Assembly (NCBI GenBank): GCA_021826765.1
Contig: JAKAYK010000003.1
Coordinates: 1 to 35,746, forward strand
Source of the DNA: Thermoplasmata archaeon
Lineage (GTDB): Archaea > Thermoplasmatota > Thermoplasmata > Thermoplasmatales > Thermoplasmataceae
Direction of reading: 5' to 3'
DNA: 35,746 nt
Shown here: in pieces, positions 7,367-15,665 of the stretch
How positions within the stretch are numbered: position 1 is the first letter of the stretch
Layout: each line of letters starts with the position of its first letter
Made by a program: the position numbers and the translations under genes
The notes under the pieces: model-generated
The model's database searches: none
Seen by the model: only the letters and a program-made list of their open reading frames with translations
What the model was told of the DNA's origin: nothing

Positions 7367-8620
7367 ATGGACAAACGGGAAAAAAACAGAAAAGTTCTTG
7401 TTGTGGGCATTACAGTCCTGGCCATATTTGGATTTACGGGAATATTCATTCCTGTGGCTGAAGGTCAGGGTTATGCAGTACCACTAGTGGAAACAGTGCA
7501 CAGCACCCCATGGTTCCTCCATGGAAATGTGAAAGGAGCATCCAGCTCACCAACAACGTATCCGGGTTATATTCCCATACAGATCTGGAATGCATACCAG
7601 TATACATCAAATGGAGCCTATAACACAAGTTACGGAAAAGGCGAAACCATAGCTATCGTAGACGCATACGGCAGCCCTACAATTGCAAGTGACGTAAACA
7701 CCTTTGATTCACAGTTTGGATTGCCTGCAATCAATTTACAGATAGTAAAGCCATTTGGAAAAGTTGCTAAGAATTCAGGATGGGCCCTTGAGACATCCCT
7801 TGATGTAGAATGGGCACACGCAATGGCACCAGCTGCAAAGATAGTGTTGATTGAAACACCATCTGCATCAAACACTTACCTGATAAATGATGCCATAAAC
7901 TACGCATATAACACAACTCATGCAAATGTAATATCAATGTCCTGGGGAGAGGCTGAAAGCCAGGTAAGCAGTTCCAGCCTTGCACAGTACGCTTCAATAT
8001 TCTCATATGTTGCAAACCATGGAGTAATACTTGTGGCTGCATCTGGAGACAGTGGTGCAAACGATGGAACATCTTCACCAACAGTCAACTACCCGGCTTC
8101 TGATCCATCCGTGGTCGGTGCAGGCGGCACAACACTCTATATAAGTGGTGCATCATCAACTGGCGGATCATACGGAACAGAATATGCATGGAACAGTTCA
8201 GGAGGAGGAGTGAGCTCCTATTTTAACATACCATCTTACCAGTCAGCTGCAGGAATATCACTCTCTGGAAGAGGAGTTCCTGATGTCTCATACGATGCAA
8301 ACCCAAACACTGGTGTATGGGTATACGATTCTACAGTGGATCAGGGCCTGAAAGGCTGGATACAGGTAGGAGGAACGAGTGCAGCATCACCTCAATGGGC
8401 AGCAATCTTTGCAGACGCACAGGCAGTTGATGGTTCATCCTCAATAAACGGTGCAAACGTTCATTCCCTGTTATATGGAATTTATGACAGCAGCAACTAC
8501 CAGAACGACTTCCATGACATAACACTGGGATACAACGGAGCATACTATGCTGGAACTGGCTATGACGAGGTAACAGGAATAGGAAGCCCCATAGTCTACA
8601 ACCTCATAACAAATCTCTGA
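7367..8620 (+). CDS. Secreted acid protease of family S53 (sedolisin/kumamolisin-like)
   Basis: This is a pepstatin-insensitive serine-carboxyl endopeptidase type that works at acid pH. The 417 residues start with a signal or anchor segment (about 10-30). The catalytic domain follows with Glu142 and Asp146 in ETSLD, the oxyanion-hole Asp228 in SGDSGAND, and the nucleophile Ser338 in GTSAASP. A C-terminal calcium-site region (DITLGYNG...GTGYDEVTG) closes it. The usual pro-domain of about 180 residues is missing: only some 35 residues separate the signal from the catalytic core. The gene stands alone, with its own TATA box and a hairpin terminator. It probably digests external protein for a peptide-feeding acidophile. 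Confidence 0.92.
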   Translation: MDKREKNRKVLVVGITVLAIFGFTGIFIPVAEGQGYAVPLVETVHSTPWFLHGNVKGASSSPTTYPGYIPIQIWNAYQYTSNGAYNTSYGKGETIAIVDAYGSPTIASDVNTFDSQFGLPAINLQIVKPFGKVAKNSGWALETSLDVEWAHAMAPAAKIVLIETPSASNTYLINDAINYAYNTTHANVISMSWGEAESQVSSSSLAQYASIFSYVANHGVILVAASGDSGANDGTSSPTVNYPASDPSVVGAGGTTLYISGASSTGGSYGTEYAWNSSGGGVSSYFNIPSYQSAAGISLSGRGVPDVSYDANPNTGVWVYDSTVDQGLKGWIQVGGTSAASPQWAAIFADAQAVDGSSSINGANVHSLLYGIYDSSNYQNDFHDITLGYNGAYYAGTGYDEVTGIGSPIVYNLITNL

Positions 8621-8650
8621 TACTGTTTTCAGTATCAAATTTTATTTTTT
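8619..8650 (+). terminator. Hairpin and T-rich terminator of the protease gene
   Basis: The perfect 7-bp stem GATACTG/CAGTATC with a TTTT loop (8619-8636) contains the last two bases of the stop codon and is followed by TTTTATTTTTT. Confidence 0.7.
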
Positions 8651-8850
8651 ATATTCAATCTTTTAATTTCATGTTTTATCCTTTCCCATAGAAAATCTCT
8701 TCAATATATGCCATAATTGCATGTATATTACTTTAAAACATATTCTACAACATCACATAATACTGGGAATCAAGAGTAATATTCTGATATGAGTGAAAAT
8801 AATAATTATAAGAAAATACTCAATTGTATTGGTTGATTTTGTATTATAAA

Positions 8851-8858
8851 TGTATACA
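8851..8858. promoter_or_regulatory. Candidate GntR operator upstream of the MFS gene (site 1)
   Basis: TGTATACA is a perfect 8-bp palindrome, inside the decamer TGTATACACA that recurs exactly at 16927-16936. It is just upstream of the TATA box (8871-8880). Its centre is 30 bp, about three helical turns, from the second site. FadR-type GntR proteins typically bind TTGTATACAA-like sites. Confidence 0.55.
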
Positions 8859-8870
8859 CAATAGGAAAAA

Positions 8871-8880
8871 TTTAAATAAA
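8871..8880 (+). promoter_or_regulatory. TATA box of the MFS-epimerase operon
   Basis: TTTAAATAAA is centred 25 bp before the ATG at 8900, consistent with a leaderless transcript. It lies between two GTATAC palindromes. Confidence 0.6.
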
Positions 8881-8881
8881 A

Positions 8882-8887
8882 GTATAC
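8882..8887. promoter_or_regulatory. Candidate GntR operator between TATA box and start (site 2)
   Basis: GTATAC, in the context AAGTATACCA, sits between the TATA box and the start codon, where a bound protein would block transcription initiation. Confidence 0.5.
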
Positions 8888-8899
8888 CATGAATTAATC

Positions 8900-10282
8900 A
8901 TGGAGTTAAAAGGTGTAGACAAATACTCTAGGTTCACTCTAAGGCTCTGGATATTGCTCTTGATGTTGCTCATAGCTGGAAGTTTTATGAATTTCTTTGA
9001 CTTTTTTATCATTGGATTCATTAACAATTACATTTCCAAGCCATGGCATATCAACGTAGGAGATGTTGCATGGCTTATACTTGCTTCAGGGTTGGGACTT
9101 GTCATAGGAGGATTTAGCACAGGAAAACTTATGGATATGTATGGAAGAAAGATTTTATTGATTTTGAATGTTGTTTTATATTCAATTTTCAGTATATTCA
9201 GCGCCTTTGTTCCCACAGGTGACTGGCAACTTCTGGCATTATACAGGTTTTTCCTTGGAATAGGTGTCGGCGGTTCTTTTGCAGTGGTGTTTCCATATAT
9301 TGCTGAATTTGCACCTGCCTCAAGAAGAGGATTTCTCATAGGACTTGTTGTAATAGGTACACCAATTGGAACACTTCTTGCTTCCTTAAGCTCCGCTTTT
9401 CTCGAGCCATTCATTGGTTATAGAGGATTGCTTCTTGAGGGCGGAATTCCTCTGCTACTGATTCCTTTCCTGTTCCTGTTTGCATACGAATCCCCTAGAT
9501 GGCTCATTGGAAAGGGAAAACTTGAAGAAGCAAGATCAGTCATCGCAAAAGTATACAATCTTTCGAAGGATTCTGTAATACTTAACCCAGAAGATTTTCC
9601 CAGTTTCAATAAAAAAACAAAATGGATTGAACTTTTCAAGTACCCAAGACCACTGACAACCACATGGATCATTAATTTTACACTCCAGTCTGTTTCATAT
9701 AATTTCACAATCTGGGGCCCTGCAATACTTGTATTTGTGCTCGGAGTAACCTCAAAAGAGGCTGCATACCTGTTCATCTTTGTTGCACTTTCTGGACTTA
9801 GTGGAAGAGTTATGATGGATCTTCTTCTGGACAAGATTGGGAGGAGACTTTCAGGTATCATTACCAGCCTCGGTGCAGTGATATTCCTTGTCCTTGCAGG
9901 AGTATTCCACTCTGTCTTGATAGGAAGCGTCTCATTGTTCTATATGCTTGCAATAGTGAGTTACTTCTTCCTTGATGCAAACTGGCCTGTTCTGACAGTT
10001 GTCGGTTCAGAGTCCTGGCCTCAGGAACTCAGGGGAAGTGGATGGGGTTCAGGTTATGGATTCGGTGCTTTTGGTAAGATTGCAGGCACAATTGTACTCG
10101 CATTGTTGGTTGGAGTTGGAGTCACCATATCACCAAAACCAGATCTGGCAGGCATACTTCCTGTGTTCCTGTTTTTCGGCCTGATGATCTTCATCGCTTT
10201 CCTGATGTTCCTGTTCATCGCGCCGGATTACAAAGGCAAAACGCTGGAGGCTATAGACAAGGAACAACTTGAGGCATCTTAA
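8900..10282 (+). CDS. MFS transporter, sugar/organic acid porter type
   Basis: The product is a 460-residue carrier with about 12 membrane helices, probably proton-coupled. Family signs are the loop 2-3 motif GKLMDMYGRK near residue 83, the R-x-G-rich loop after helix 4, the ESPRWLIG motif at the start of the central loop (about 195), and the loop 8-9 repeat DKIGRR near 315. These are typical of sugar and aromatic or hydroxy acid porters. Its stop overlaps the next start by one base, so it forms an operon with the epimerase-like gene. The promoter is flanked by the GTATAC palindromes. The substrate is unknown; the neighbouring dehydratase suggests a sugar acid or its aldose. Confidence 0.88.
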   Translation: MELKGVDKYSRFTLRLWILLLMLLIAGSFMNFFDFFIIGFINNYISKPWHINVGDVAWLILASGLGLVIGGFSTGKLMDMYGRKILLILNVVLYSIFSIFSAFVPTGDWQLLALYRFFLGIGVGGSFAVVFPYIAEFAPASRRGFLIGLVVIGTPIGTLLASLSSAFLEPFIGYRGLLLEGGIPLLLIPFLFLFAYESPRWLIGKGKLEEARSVIAKVYNLSKDSVILNPEDFPSFNKKTKWIELFKYPRPLTTTWIINFTLQSVSYNFTIWGPAILVFVLGVTSKEAAYLFIFVALSGLSGRVMMDLLLDKIGRRLSGIITSLGAVIFLVLAGVFHSVLIGSVSLFYMLAIVSYFFLDANWPVLTVVGSESWPQELRGSGWGSGYGFGAFGKIAGTIVLALLVGVGVTISPKPDLAGILPVFLFFGLMIFIAFLMFLFIAPDYKGKTLEAIDKEQLEAS

Positions 10283-11241
10283 TGAACACCCTCATAACAG
10301 GTGGCGGCATGATAGGGAGTCATGCTGCCTCTCTTCTTATTCAAAATAAAATCAATCCTATCCTCATGGAGTTGAGGCCCCAACAGGATTCGGTAAATGA
10401 TATCCTGGGAAATAATAACGCAAATACCATATCCGGTGATATACTCGACTTCAATTTTCTTCTTGAAACAATTAAGACACACAGTATAGATTCCATTGTG
10501 CATACTGTAGCAAACCCATTGCTTAATGCGGGTGCAAATGACAGCCCTTATGATGCAATCAGGCTCAACATAATGGGGACTGCCAACGTTCTTGAGGCTG
10601 CGAGAAAACTTGACCTGGGAAGAGTTGTGTTCCTGAGTTCTGCAACTCTGGAGACAAATCTGAAACCTGCCTCTGAGATCGGTCAGATGAGTGAAGATAA
10701 CATACCAAGAACTACAAACATATACTCAAGTACCAAGGTTGCCTGTGAAAATCTTGGACTGAACTACTCCGACCTTTACGGAACAGATTTTGTTTCCCTG
10801 AGGCCTGTTGGTGTATTCGGACCATGGCTTGGAAAAGGTGGTGGCGGAAGATCTAACATGATGAAGAACCTGATCGAGAATTTACTCCATGGAAAGGAAG
10901 GACTCATAAGCCCATGGGTGGGTGAGATAGTGTACGTGAAGGATGTTGCGCTTTCCATTCTGAGAGCTCTTGTATCAACCAGCATAAAATTCAGGATCTA
11001 CAATGTTGGAATGGGTGAAATATACAGCCCGGAACAGATTATCAACATATTCACCAAAATATCTCCAGGTTCAAAAATAAGAGTGGACTCAGGTGGCGAC
11101 ATGGTAAAATTCAAACCTGCAATCCTCGCGGAAAGGCCGATGGATCTGAAAAGAAGCAGGAATGAGTTGGGATATAACCCCGAATATCTCATGGAAGAGG
11201 CTATTCTGGACTATATGAAATGGTATAAGTCTCACATCTGA
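10282..11241 (+). CDS. NAD-dependent epimerase/dehydratase family protein (extended SDR)
   Basis: The 319-residue extended short-chain dehydrogenase has a Rossmann start TLITGGGMIGSHAASLL. The core Ser is in VVFLSSATLE (about 115) and the catalytic YSSTK is near residue 150. A substrate-binding C-terminal part includes PVGVFGPWLGKGG and the usual late region MGEIYSPEQIINIF. The family covers nucleotide-sugar epimerases and also aldose and uronate dehydrogenases. Its position directly behind a transporter, in a catabolic cluster with a UxaA-type dehydratase, makes a sugar or uronate dehydrogenase more likely than cell-surface sugar synthesis, but that is an inference. A T8 tract follows at 11248-11255. 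Confidence 0.85.
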   Translation: MNTLITGGGMIGSHAASLLIQNKINPILMELRPQQDSVNDILGNNNANTISGDILDFNFLLETIKTHSIDSIVHTVANPLLNAGANDSPYDAIRLNIMGTANVLEAARKLDLGRVVFLSSATLETNLKPASEIGQMSEDNIPRTTNIYSSTKVACENLGLNYSDLYGTDFVSLRPVGVFGPWLGKGGGGRSNMMKNLIENLLHGKEGLISPWVGEIVYVKDVALSILRALVSTSIKFRIYNVGMGEIYSPEQIINIFTKISPGSKIRVDSGGDMVKFKPAILAERPMDLKRSRNELGYNPEYLMEEAILDYMKWYKSHI

Positions 11242-11247
11242 TTGAAA

Positions 11248-11255
11248 TTTTTTTT
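11248..11255 (+). terminator. Oligo-T terminator of the MFS-epimerase operon
   Basis: Eight T lie seven bases past the stop codon of the epimerase-like gene. Confidence 0.5.
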
Positions 11256-11320
11256 AAAATATTTCAAAAAATATTCTTTATAGTTTATATTATCAATAAA
11301 TATAGTGATTCTATAAATTT

Positions 11321-11343
11321 TTTAAATAATAATTGGTATACAA
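11321..11343. promoter_or_regulatory. Promoter and candidate GntR operator of the cyclase-UxaA-ADH operon
   Basis: The TATA-like TTTAAATA (11321-11328) is followed after a short gap by TGGTATACAA (11334-11343), the closest match here to the FadR-type GntR consensus. The layout repeats that at the MFS promoter. A transcript from this box would carry a leader of about 50 nt with GGAG (11391-11394) eight bases before the ATG. A second T/A box at 11371-11379 could alternatively give a leaderless mRNA. Confidence 0.5.
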
Positions 11344-11402
11344 TTCAACAAATGTTTATATACTACGAATAAATTTATTGTTGATATACTGGAGATGTTA
11401 TA

Positions 11403-12062
11403 ATGAGTGTATTCATAGATTTGAGTCATAATTTTGAAAAAGGGATACCGGTGCCTGACTGGCCCGGAGAGCACAGACAGGAATTTGAGCTGGACCAATA
11501 CAATGTCACAGTGAACAGCGGAACGCAGAACAACCTCAGGATGAACCTGCATTGCGGCACCCATGTTGACGCGCCATTCCACTACTGGAAAGATGGCATG
11601 TCAGTGGAGAAGATCCCGATTGAAACCATGATTGGAAAATGTTATACCATAAAATTAAGGAAAGAAGCACTTGAGGGCATATCCGAAAAAGATCTGGAAC
11701 CGCATTTGAAAAACATAAAAGAAGGGCAGATGCTTTTCATCAATACCGGATGGTACAAGAAGTGGCCCACGAAGGAATATGAGACTTCATACCCCTTCCT
11801 CCTTCCGGATGCCGGAAAACTCATAGCAAGCCTTGGAGTTTCTGTTCTTGGGCTTGACACTCCCGGTCCTGATGCACCCATAAGAAGCGGGAAGAGAAAA
11901 GGAGACCCGCTCCACATTGAACTGCTTACAAAGAGCATGCCGATTATAGAGAACCTGGATAACCTTGACCCCATAAGTAGCATGGAATCAATCGTTTATG
12001 CACTCCCCATAAAACTCACAGGGTCAAGCGGAGCCCCAGTAAGGGTGGTTGCATCAATATGA
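11403..12062 (+). CDS. Cyclase-family metal-dependent hydrolase (PF04199)
   Basis: Members include kynurenine formamidase and other metal-dependent amide, ester or lactone hydrolases. The 219-residue protein has the defining motif HCGTHVDAPFH, giving metal ligands and catalytic residues His50, His54, Asp56 and His60. Typical flanks are the start FIDLSHNFEKGIPVPDWPG, the FINTGWYK strand, and GLDTPGPDA near 158. It overlaps the next gene by four bases (ATGA). In this cluster it could open a lactone before dehydration of the acid, but no substrate can be read from the sequence. Tryptophan-pathway neighbours are absent, so kynurenine formamidase is unlikely. Confidence 0.85.
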   Translation: MSVFIDLSHNFEKGIPVPDWPGEHRQEFELDQYNVTVNSGTQNNLRMNLHCGTHVDAPFHYWKDGMSVEKIPIETMIGKCYTIKLRKEALEGISEKDLEPHLKNIKEGQMLFINTGWYKKWPTKEYETSYPFLLPDAGKLIASLGVSVLGLDTPGPDAPIRSGKRKGDPLHIELLTKSMPIIENLDNLDPISSMESIVYALPIKLTGSSGAPVRVVASI

Positions 12063-12352
12063 ATGGGGAAGAGTTAAAAAGATCAAAGATCGTGCTACTT
12101 TCCGCGGGTGATAACGTAGCAGTGGCCCTTGTTCCGATTCAGAAGGGAGATATTTTGGAGAATTCGGGCAAAAACATAGAGGCCAGAGATGACATAGATT
12201 TTGGGCATAAGATTGCTCTGAGAGACATTAAAAAGGATGATAACGTGATTAAGTATGGTGAAATTATTGGTGTCGCAAAGGAAAATATCATGGCAGGGAG
12301 CCATGTGCATGTACATAATGTGAAATCACTGAGGGCTGATAAACATGAGTGA
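12059..12352 (+). CDS. UxaA-type dehydratase small subunit (SAF domain)
   Basis: The 97 residues are the SAF domain that forms the N-terminus of altronate and galactarate dehydratases and the alpha subunit of sulfolactate sulfo-lyase. The diagnostic blocks are DNVAVALVPIQKGD, GHKIALRDI, KYGEIIG and HVHVHNV. Both ends overlap neighbours (ATGA with the cyclase, eight bases with the large subunit), so the two dehydratase parts are probably made in equal amounts. Bacterial altronate dehydratase is a single chain; here the two domains are separate genes, as in SuyAB. Confidence 0.88.
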   Translation: MNGEELKRSKIVLLSAGDNVAVALVPIQKGDILENSGKNIEARDDIDFGHKIALRDIKKDDNVIKYGEIIGVAKENIMAGSHVHVHNVKSLRADKHE

Positions 12353-13493
12353 ATTGAATGCATACCTTAATCCGGACGGAAAGGCCGCGCCGAGAAACCA
12401 CAACCTGATTCTCTCCCTAAACTCTTTTTGCAACACTGCAGCAGAGAGCATTCACAGATCTGTGACTCCTACAGTTCTCATAACACATCCCCATGGAAGG
12501 AATGAGATAGGAATCAACAAGGAGAGACTCCTAAAATCACTGATAGGCAATGCACTGAATCCCAATGTTTTCTCAGTTCTTGTGGTGGGATATGAGAATA
12601 AAAGCACATCTGCCTTCGTGAATGAACTCAGGGCAAAAACAAAAAAACCAGTGGAAAGTGTTCTTGTGCTTGACAATGGTACACTGGGAGCCACAAGGGA
12701 AGGGGCAGAAATAGCTTCAAGAATGTCCCAGATCAACTCTGAATATTCAAGGGAAAAGTTCAGCATTTCGGATTTTATCATAGGGTTAAAGTGTGGAGGG
12801 AGTGACGCAACGTCAGGAATAGTTTCAAACCCTGCTGTAGGAAAAACTGTGGATCGGATTATGAACATGAAAGGAACTGCCATATTCTCTGAAACAACTG
12901 AGATAATTGGGGCCGAGCATATACTGGCAAAAAGGGCCGCAAACAACAAGGTTGCACTTGACATTCTGGAAGCTGCAAAGAGGAATGAGGAGATGGCAAT
13001 GTCCCTTGGAGTGGATCTGATTGGTACAAACCCCGTTCCGGACAACATCAGGGGAGGAATAAGCACCATTGAGGAAAAATCCATTGCTGCCATCATGAAA
13101 TCAGGTTCAGGGAAAATTAATGGTGTGCTGGATTATGCTGCAATGCCACCTGACAGAGGATTATATTTCATGGATTCACCGTCCGCGGCGACTGAGGTGG
13201 TGACAGCCATAACTGCAGGAGGGGCCTCAATCATTCTTTTCACCACAGGTTCCGGCAACCCTGTGGGTTCTCCCATTGCTCCTGTCATAAAGATAACCGG
13301 AAACCCTTATGCTGCAAAGAAAATGAGGGAACATATAGATGTGGATATCAGTGAAGTCATAACAGAGGGAAAAAGCCTGCAGGTTGGTTCAGACAAGGTA
13401 TACCGTATCCTTGAAAAAACAATTTCAGGAAGACTCACAAAATCTGAAATACTTCATCACAATGAATTCGCACCGATACCGGTGGGACTATGA
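12345..13493 (+). CDS. UxaA-type dehydratase large subunit
   Basis: This is the catalytic partner of the SAF subunit, expected to remove water (or another beta group) from a sugar acid or hydroxy acid. The 382 residues show the family core: the start PDGKAAPRNHNLILSLNSFC, then LKCGGSDATSGIVSNPAVG near 150, SETTEIIGAEHIL near 185, and the C-terminal part MDSPSAATEVVTAITAGGAS with FTTGSGNPVGSPIAPVIKI. Two cysteine-bearing family motifs look altered: GCG reads GRN (HPHGRNEIG) and GCE reads GYE (VVGYENK). The substrate may therefore differ from altronate or galactarate. It overlaps the ADH gene by four bases. Confidence 0.87.
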   Translation: MSELNAYLNPDGKAAPRNHNLILSLNSFCNTAAESIHRSVTPTVLITHPHGRNEIGINKERLLKSLIGNALNPNVFSVLVVGYENKSTSAFVNELRAKTKKPVESVLVLDNGTLGATREGAEIASRMSQINSEYSREKFSISDFIIGLKCGGSDATSGIVSNPAVGKTVDRIMNMKGTAIFSETTEIIGAEHILAKRAANNKVALDILEAAKRNEEMAMSLGVDLIGTNPVPDNIRGGISTIEEKSIAAIMKSGSGKINGVLDYAAMPPDRGLYFMDSPSAATEVVTAITAGGASIILFTTGSGNPVGSPIAPVIKITGNPYAAKKMREHIDVDISEVITEGKSLQVGSDKVYRILEKTISGRLTKSEILHHNEFAPIPVGL

Positions 13494-14521
13494 CAGAAAA
13501 CAACGCAATGACCATACTTCAGTACGGACAGGAGCTTTCCATGAAGACTACCACAATGGGCCCGCTTAAAAGAGGCTATGCAAGAGTCAGAATCAAGGCA
13601 AACGGCGTATGTGCAACGGATGTGAAACTGGTGGATGGGGTGGGTTTCAAACCTGCACTTCCCTTCGTTCCGGGGCATGAACCATCGGGCATAGTGGAGG
13701 AAGTTGTAACTGATGATCCGAGATACAGTGATTATCCCGGGAGATCCTTTGTTGTTTCCCCACACATAACATGTGGTGAATGTGAGAATTGCCTTTCCGG
13801 AAAGGAAAATATTTGCCTCAATATGGGCGGAAGCCTTGGCATATCAATTAATGGCGCCTTTGCACAGTATGTGGATATACCCCTGAGGAATCTTGTGGAG
13901 ATGCCTGATGGAATGGATCATTCCATGGCCGCTCTTGCAGGAGGAGTGGTTGCTGTTCCGCTTGTTGCCATCAGAGGACTGGGTGATCTTATGGAGAAGA
14001 ATGTTGTGGTGATGGGGTCCGGTGGACTTGCTATGGCAGCGATCCAGATTCTCAACAACATTGGTGCCAGAGTTACAGTGATAGGGAGAAAGGAAGAAAA
14101 ACTAAAGGTAGCCAGAGAACTTGGGGCCTCATTGACCATAAACAGCACTTCATCAGATTATGTAAAGGAAATTATGGATCATACGGGTGGCCGTGGAGTG
14201 GATAATGTGGTAGATCTTGCGGGAGACCCAAAGGAAGTACCAAAATTGCTCTCGACGCTTAAACGAGGTGGAACACTTTCTATTGTAGGATATTCCTCAT
14301 CACAGATAGTGCTTGATTATCGCAAGATCGCCCTTGATGCAATCCAGATCAAGGGTTCAAGATCATATACCAGAAGGGATATCAGGCTGGCTGTTAATTT
14401 AATGGCATCCGGAAAAGTCATGCCAATAATTTCACATAAGGTTCCGCTTGAATCCGCTAATGATGCGATTTCACTTGTCAGGAATGGAACCTCAATCGGA
14501 AGAGTCGTTCTGGAAATATGA
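13490..14521 (+). CDS. Zinc-dependent alcohol dehydrogenase (MDR family)
   Basis: The 343 residues follow the medium-chain dehydrogenase plan. Catalytic zinc ligands lie in GVCATDVK (Cys) and GHEPSGIVEEV (His/Glu). The structural zinc loop CGECENCLSGKENIC is near residue 95. The NAD(P)-binding Rossmann fold has GSGGLAMAAIQIL near 180 and a following VIGRKEEK. Basic residues after the second strand (GRKEEK) might favour NADP. It is the last gene of the coupled cyclase-UxaA operon, so it probably oxidises or reduces a hydroxy intermediate of the same pathway. The exact substrate is unknown. Confidence 0.92.
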   Translation: MTENNAMTILQYGQELSMKTTTMGPLKRGYARVRIKANGVCATDVKLVDGVGFKPALPFVPGHEPSGIVEEVVTDDPRYSDYPGRSFVVSPHITCGECENCLSGKENICLNMGGSLGISINGAFAQYVDIPLRNLVEMPDGMDHSMAALAGGVVAVPLVAIRGLGDLMEKNVVVMGSGGLAMAAIQILNNIGARVTVIGRKEEKLKVARELGASLTINSTSSDYVKEIMDHTGGRGVDNVVDLAGDPKEVPKLLSTLKRGGTLSIVGYSSSQIVLDYRKIALDAIQIKGSRSYTRRDIRLAVNLMASGKVMPIISHKVPLESANDAISLVRNGTSIGRVVLEI

Positions 14522-14560
14522 ATATATATAGAACTAAACTGTTAATTTAGGAATCAAAAG

Positions 14561-14600
14561 TTTAATTTATTGATATTTTGTACCATGATAGTATACATGT
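14561..14600 (+). promoter_or_regulatory. GntR promoter with overlapping candidate operator
   Basis: The TATA-like TTTAATTTAT (14561-14570) is followed by AGTATACA with GTATAC at 14591-14596, on top of the expected transcription start. This suggests autoregulation by the GntR protein. Confidence 0.45.
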
Positions 14601-15259
14601 TCGATTCATCTAACCTTTCTAAAATAGCATATGAAAACATACTGAAACTTATTACAAGCGGTGAAATAAAACTGGGCTCACAGGTCTCCCAGAATGCACT
14701 TTCAAGAAAACTTCCAATGAGCAGGACTCCGGTAAGAGAGGCACTCTTTGCTCTGGAAAGTCAGGGACTGCTTGAAAAAAATGGAACAAAATACTATGTT
14801 TCATATATTTCAAAGCAGGATGTGGTCAAACTGTATGAAGTCAGGAAAATACTGGAAGGGGGTTCTGCTAAAGCCTGTGCTATGAACCTTGATGATGCTG
14901 GAAGGAAAAGACTGGAAAATATCGTAAAAAGATTGAAGACACTCTCTGAGTCTGATAGTGCAACACCTGATCAGATTACTTTTGAAAACGGTAACCTTCA
15001 CCAGACTATAGCAGAACTGTCAGGAAACACATATATTTACAAATACATCATGGAAACTCTACTAAAACTGAGACTGGTCAGGATGAGCCTTCTTATATCG
15101 CTGGAGAGAAGGGTGGAGGAATACAGGGATCACAAGCAGATCGTGGATCATATACTGAATGGAGATGGAGAGAAAGCCAGAATTGCCATGGAAATGCATG
15201 AGGATGCTGTGCTTGAATTTGCACAAAAAACTGTGTTTAAAAAATTTTATGTGGACTGA
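14585..15259 (+). CDS. GntR-family transcriptional regulator, FCD (FadR-like) subfamily
   Basis: This is a ligand-responsive regulator, usually a repressor of sugar-acid or hydroxy-acid catabolism. The N-terminal winged helix (about 8-70) includes YENILKLITSGEIKLGSQV and the recognition region LSRKLPMSRTPVREALFALESQGLL. The C-terminal FCD domain has YEVRKILEGGSAK, an ITFENGNLHQTIAELSGN helix, and DHKQIVDHILNGDGEKARIAMEMH, which includes likely metal-binding His residues. I prefer ATG 14585 to an upstream TTG at 14570; ATG 14600 is also possible and would place the palindrome in the leader. GntR regulators are mainly bacterial, so transfer is possible. It lies between the operons it probably controls. 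Confidence 0.9.
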   Translation: MIVYMFDSSNLSKIAYENILKLITSGEIKLGSQVSQNALSRKLPMSRTPVREALFALESQGLLEKNGTKYYVSYISKQDVVKLYEVRKILEGGSAKACAMNLDDAGRKRLENIVKRLKTLSESDSATPDQITFENGNLHQTIAELSGNTYIYKYIMETLLKLRLVRMSLLISLERRVEEYRDHKQIVDHILNGDGEKARIAMEMHEDAVLEFAQKTVFKKFYVD

Positions 15260-15275
15260 ATCAACTACTGCATCC

Positions 15276-15331
15276 TGAGGGAAGTCTGCGTATCTCCATG
15301 CTGAAGCATCAGAGTTTTTCTGCTTCCCTCA
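15276..15331. repeat. Nested inverted repeats between convergent genes
   Basis: TGAGGGAAG (15276-15284) pairs perfectly with CTTCCCTCA (15323-15331). Inside, ATGC/GCAT with a TGAA loop (15298-15309) forms a second hairpin. It lies between the ends of the GntR and YciI genes and may act as a terminator or be a remnant of a mobile element. The minus-strand T8 at 15346-15339 is the terminator for the YciI operon. Confidence 0.5.
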
Positions 15332-15360
15332 AGCTACCAAAAAAAATTATAAAGTTTTCA

Positions 15361-15651
15361 TTATTTTTCAGGCATCACAGGAGGGTTCATGAAACCGTTC
15401 CAGAATATTTCCCATCCCTTCATTACAAAGGTCGTCAGTCCATTTGCAAAGTAAGGGTCTGAAGATGCAAGACTTTTCGCCTCTTCAATATCCCCGGTGT
15501 TCCAAACCAGAAATGACCCGGTGTTGTCTATCATTCTTCCGGCAAGCTTCAACTTGCCCTGCTCAAGCATTTTCTTCAGGAATTCCCTGTGAACTTTTTT
15601 CAGTTCATCAGAAGGCATCCTTACAAATGACGTTATTTCTACTACAAACAT
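15361..15651 (-). CDS. YciI-like / muconolactone isomerase-like small protein
   Basis: The 96 residues form a ferredoxin-like dimeric alpha+beta barrel of the YCII type. The start is FVVEITSFVRMPSDELKKVHREFL; the middle is GKLKLAGRMIDNTGSFLVWNTGDIEEAKSLASSDPYF; the end is a GWEIFWNGF strand. Family members often act as small lyases, isomerases or dehydrochlorinases, and many have no known reaction. It starts 14 bases after the stop of the synthase-like gene, so it is the second gene of that operon. A T8 tract just past its end is the likely terminator. Confidence 0.8.
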   Translation of the reverse strand: MFVVEITSFVRMPSDELKKVHREFLKKMLEQGKLKLAGRMIDNTGSFLVWNTGDIEEAKSLASSDPYFANGLTTFVMKGWEIFWNGFMNPPVMPEK

Positions 15652-15665
15652 TCATCTCATCTCCT

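Noticed and set aside
7240..7449. Minus-strand ORF across the protease promoter and start
   Set aside because: It would overlap the leaderless promoter and signal-peptide region of the S53 gene; composition is that of non-coding A/T-rich DNA.
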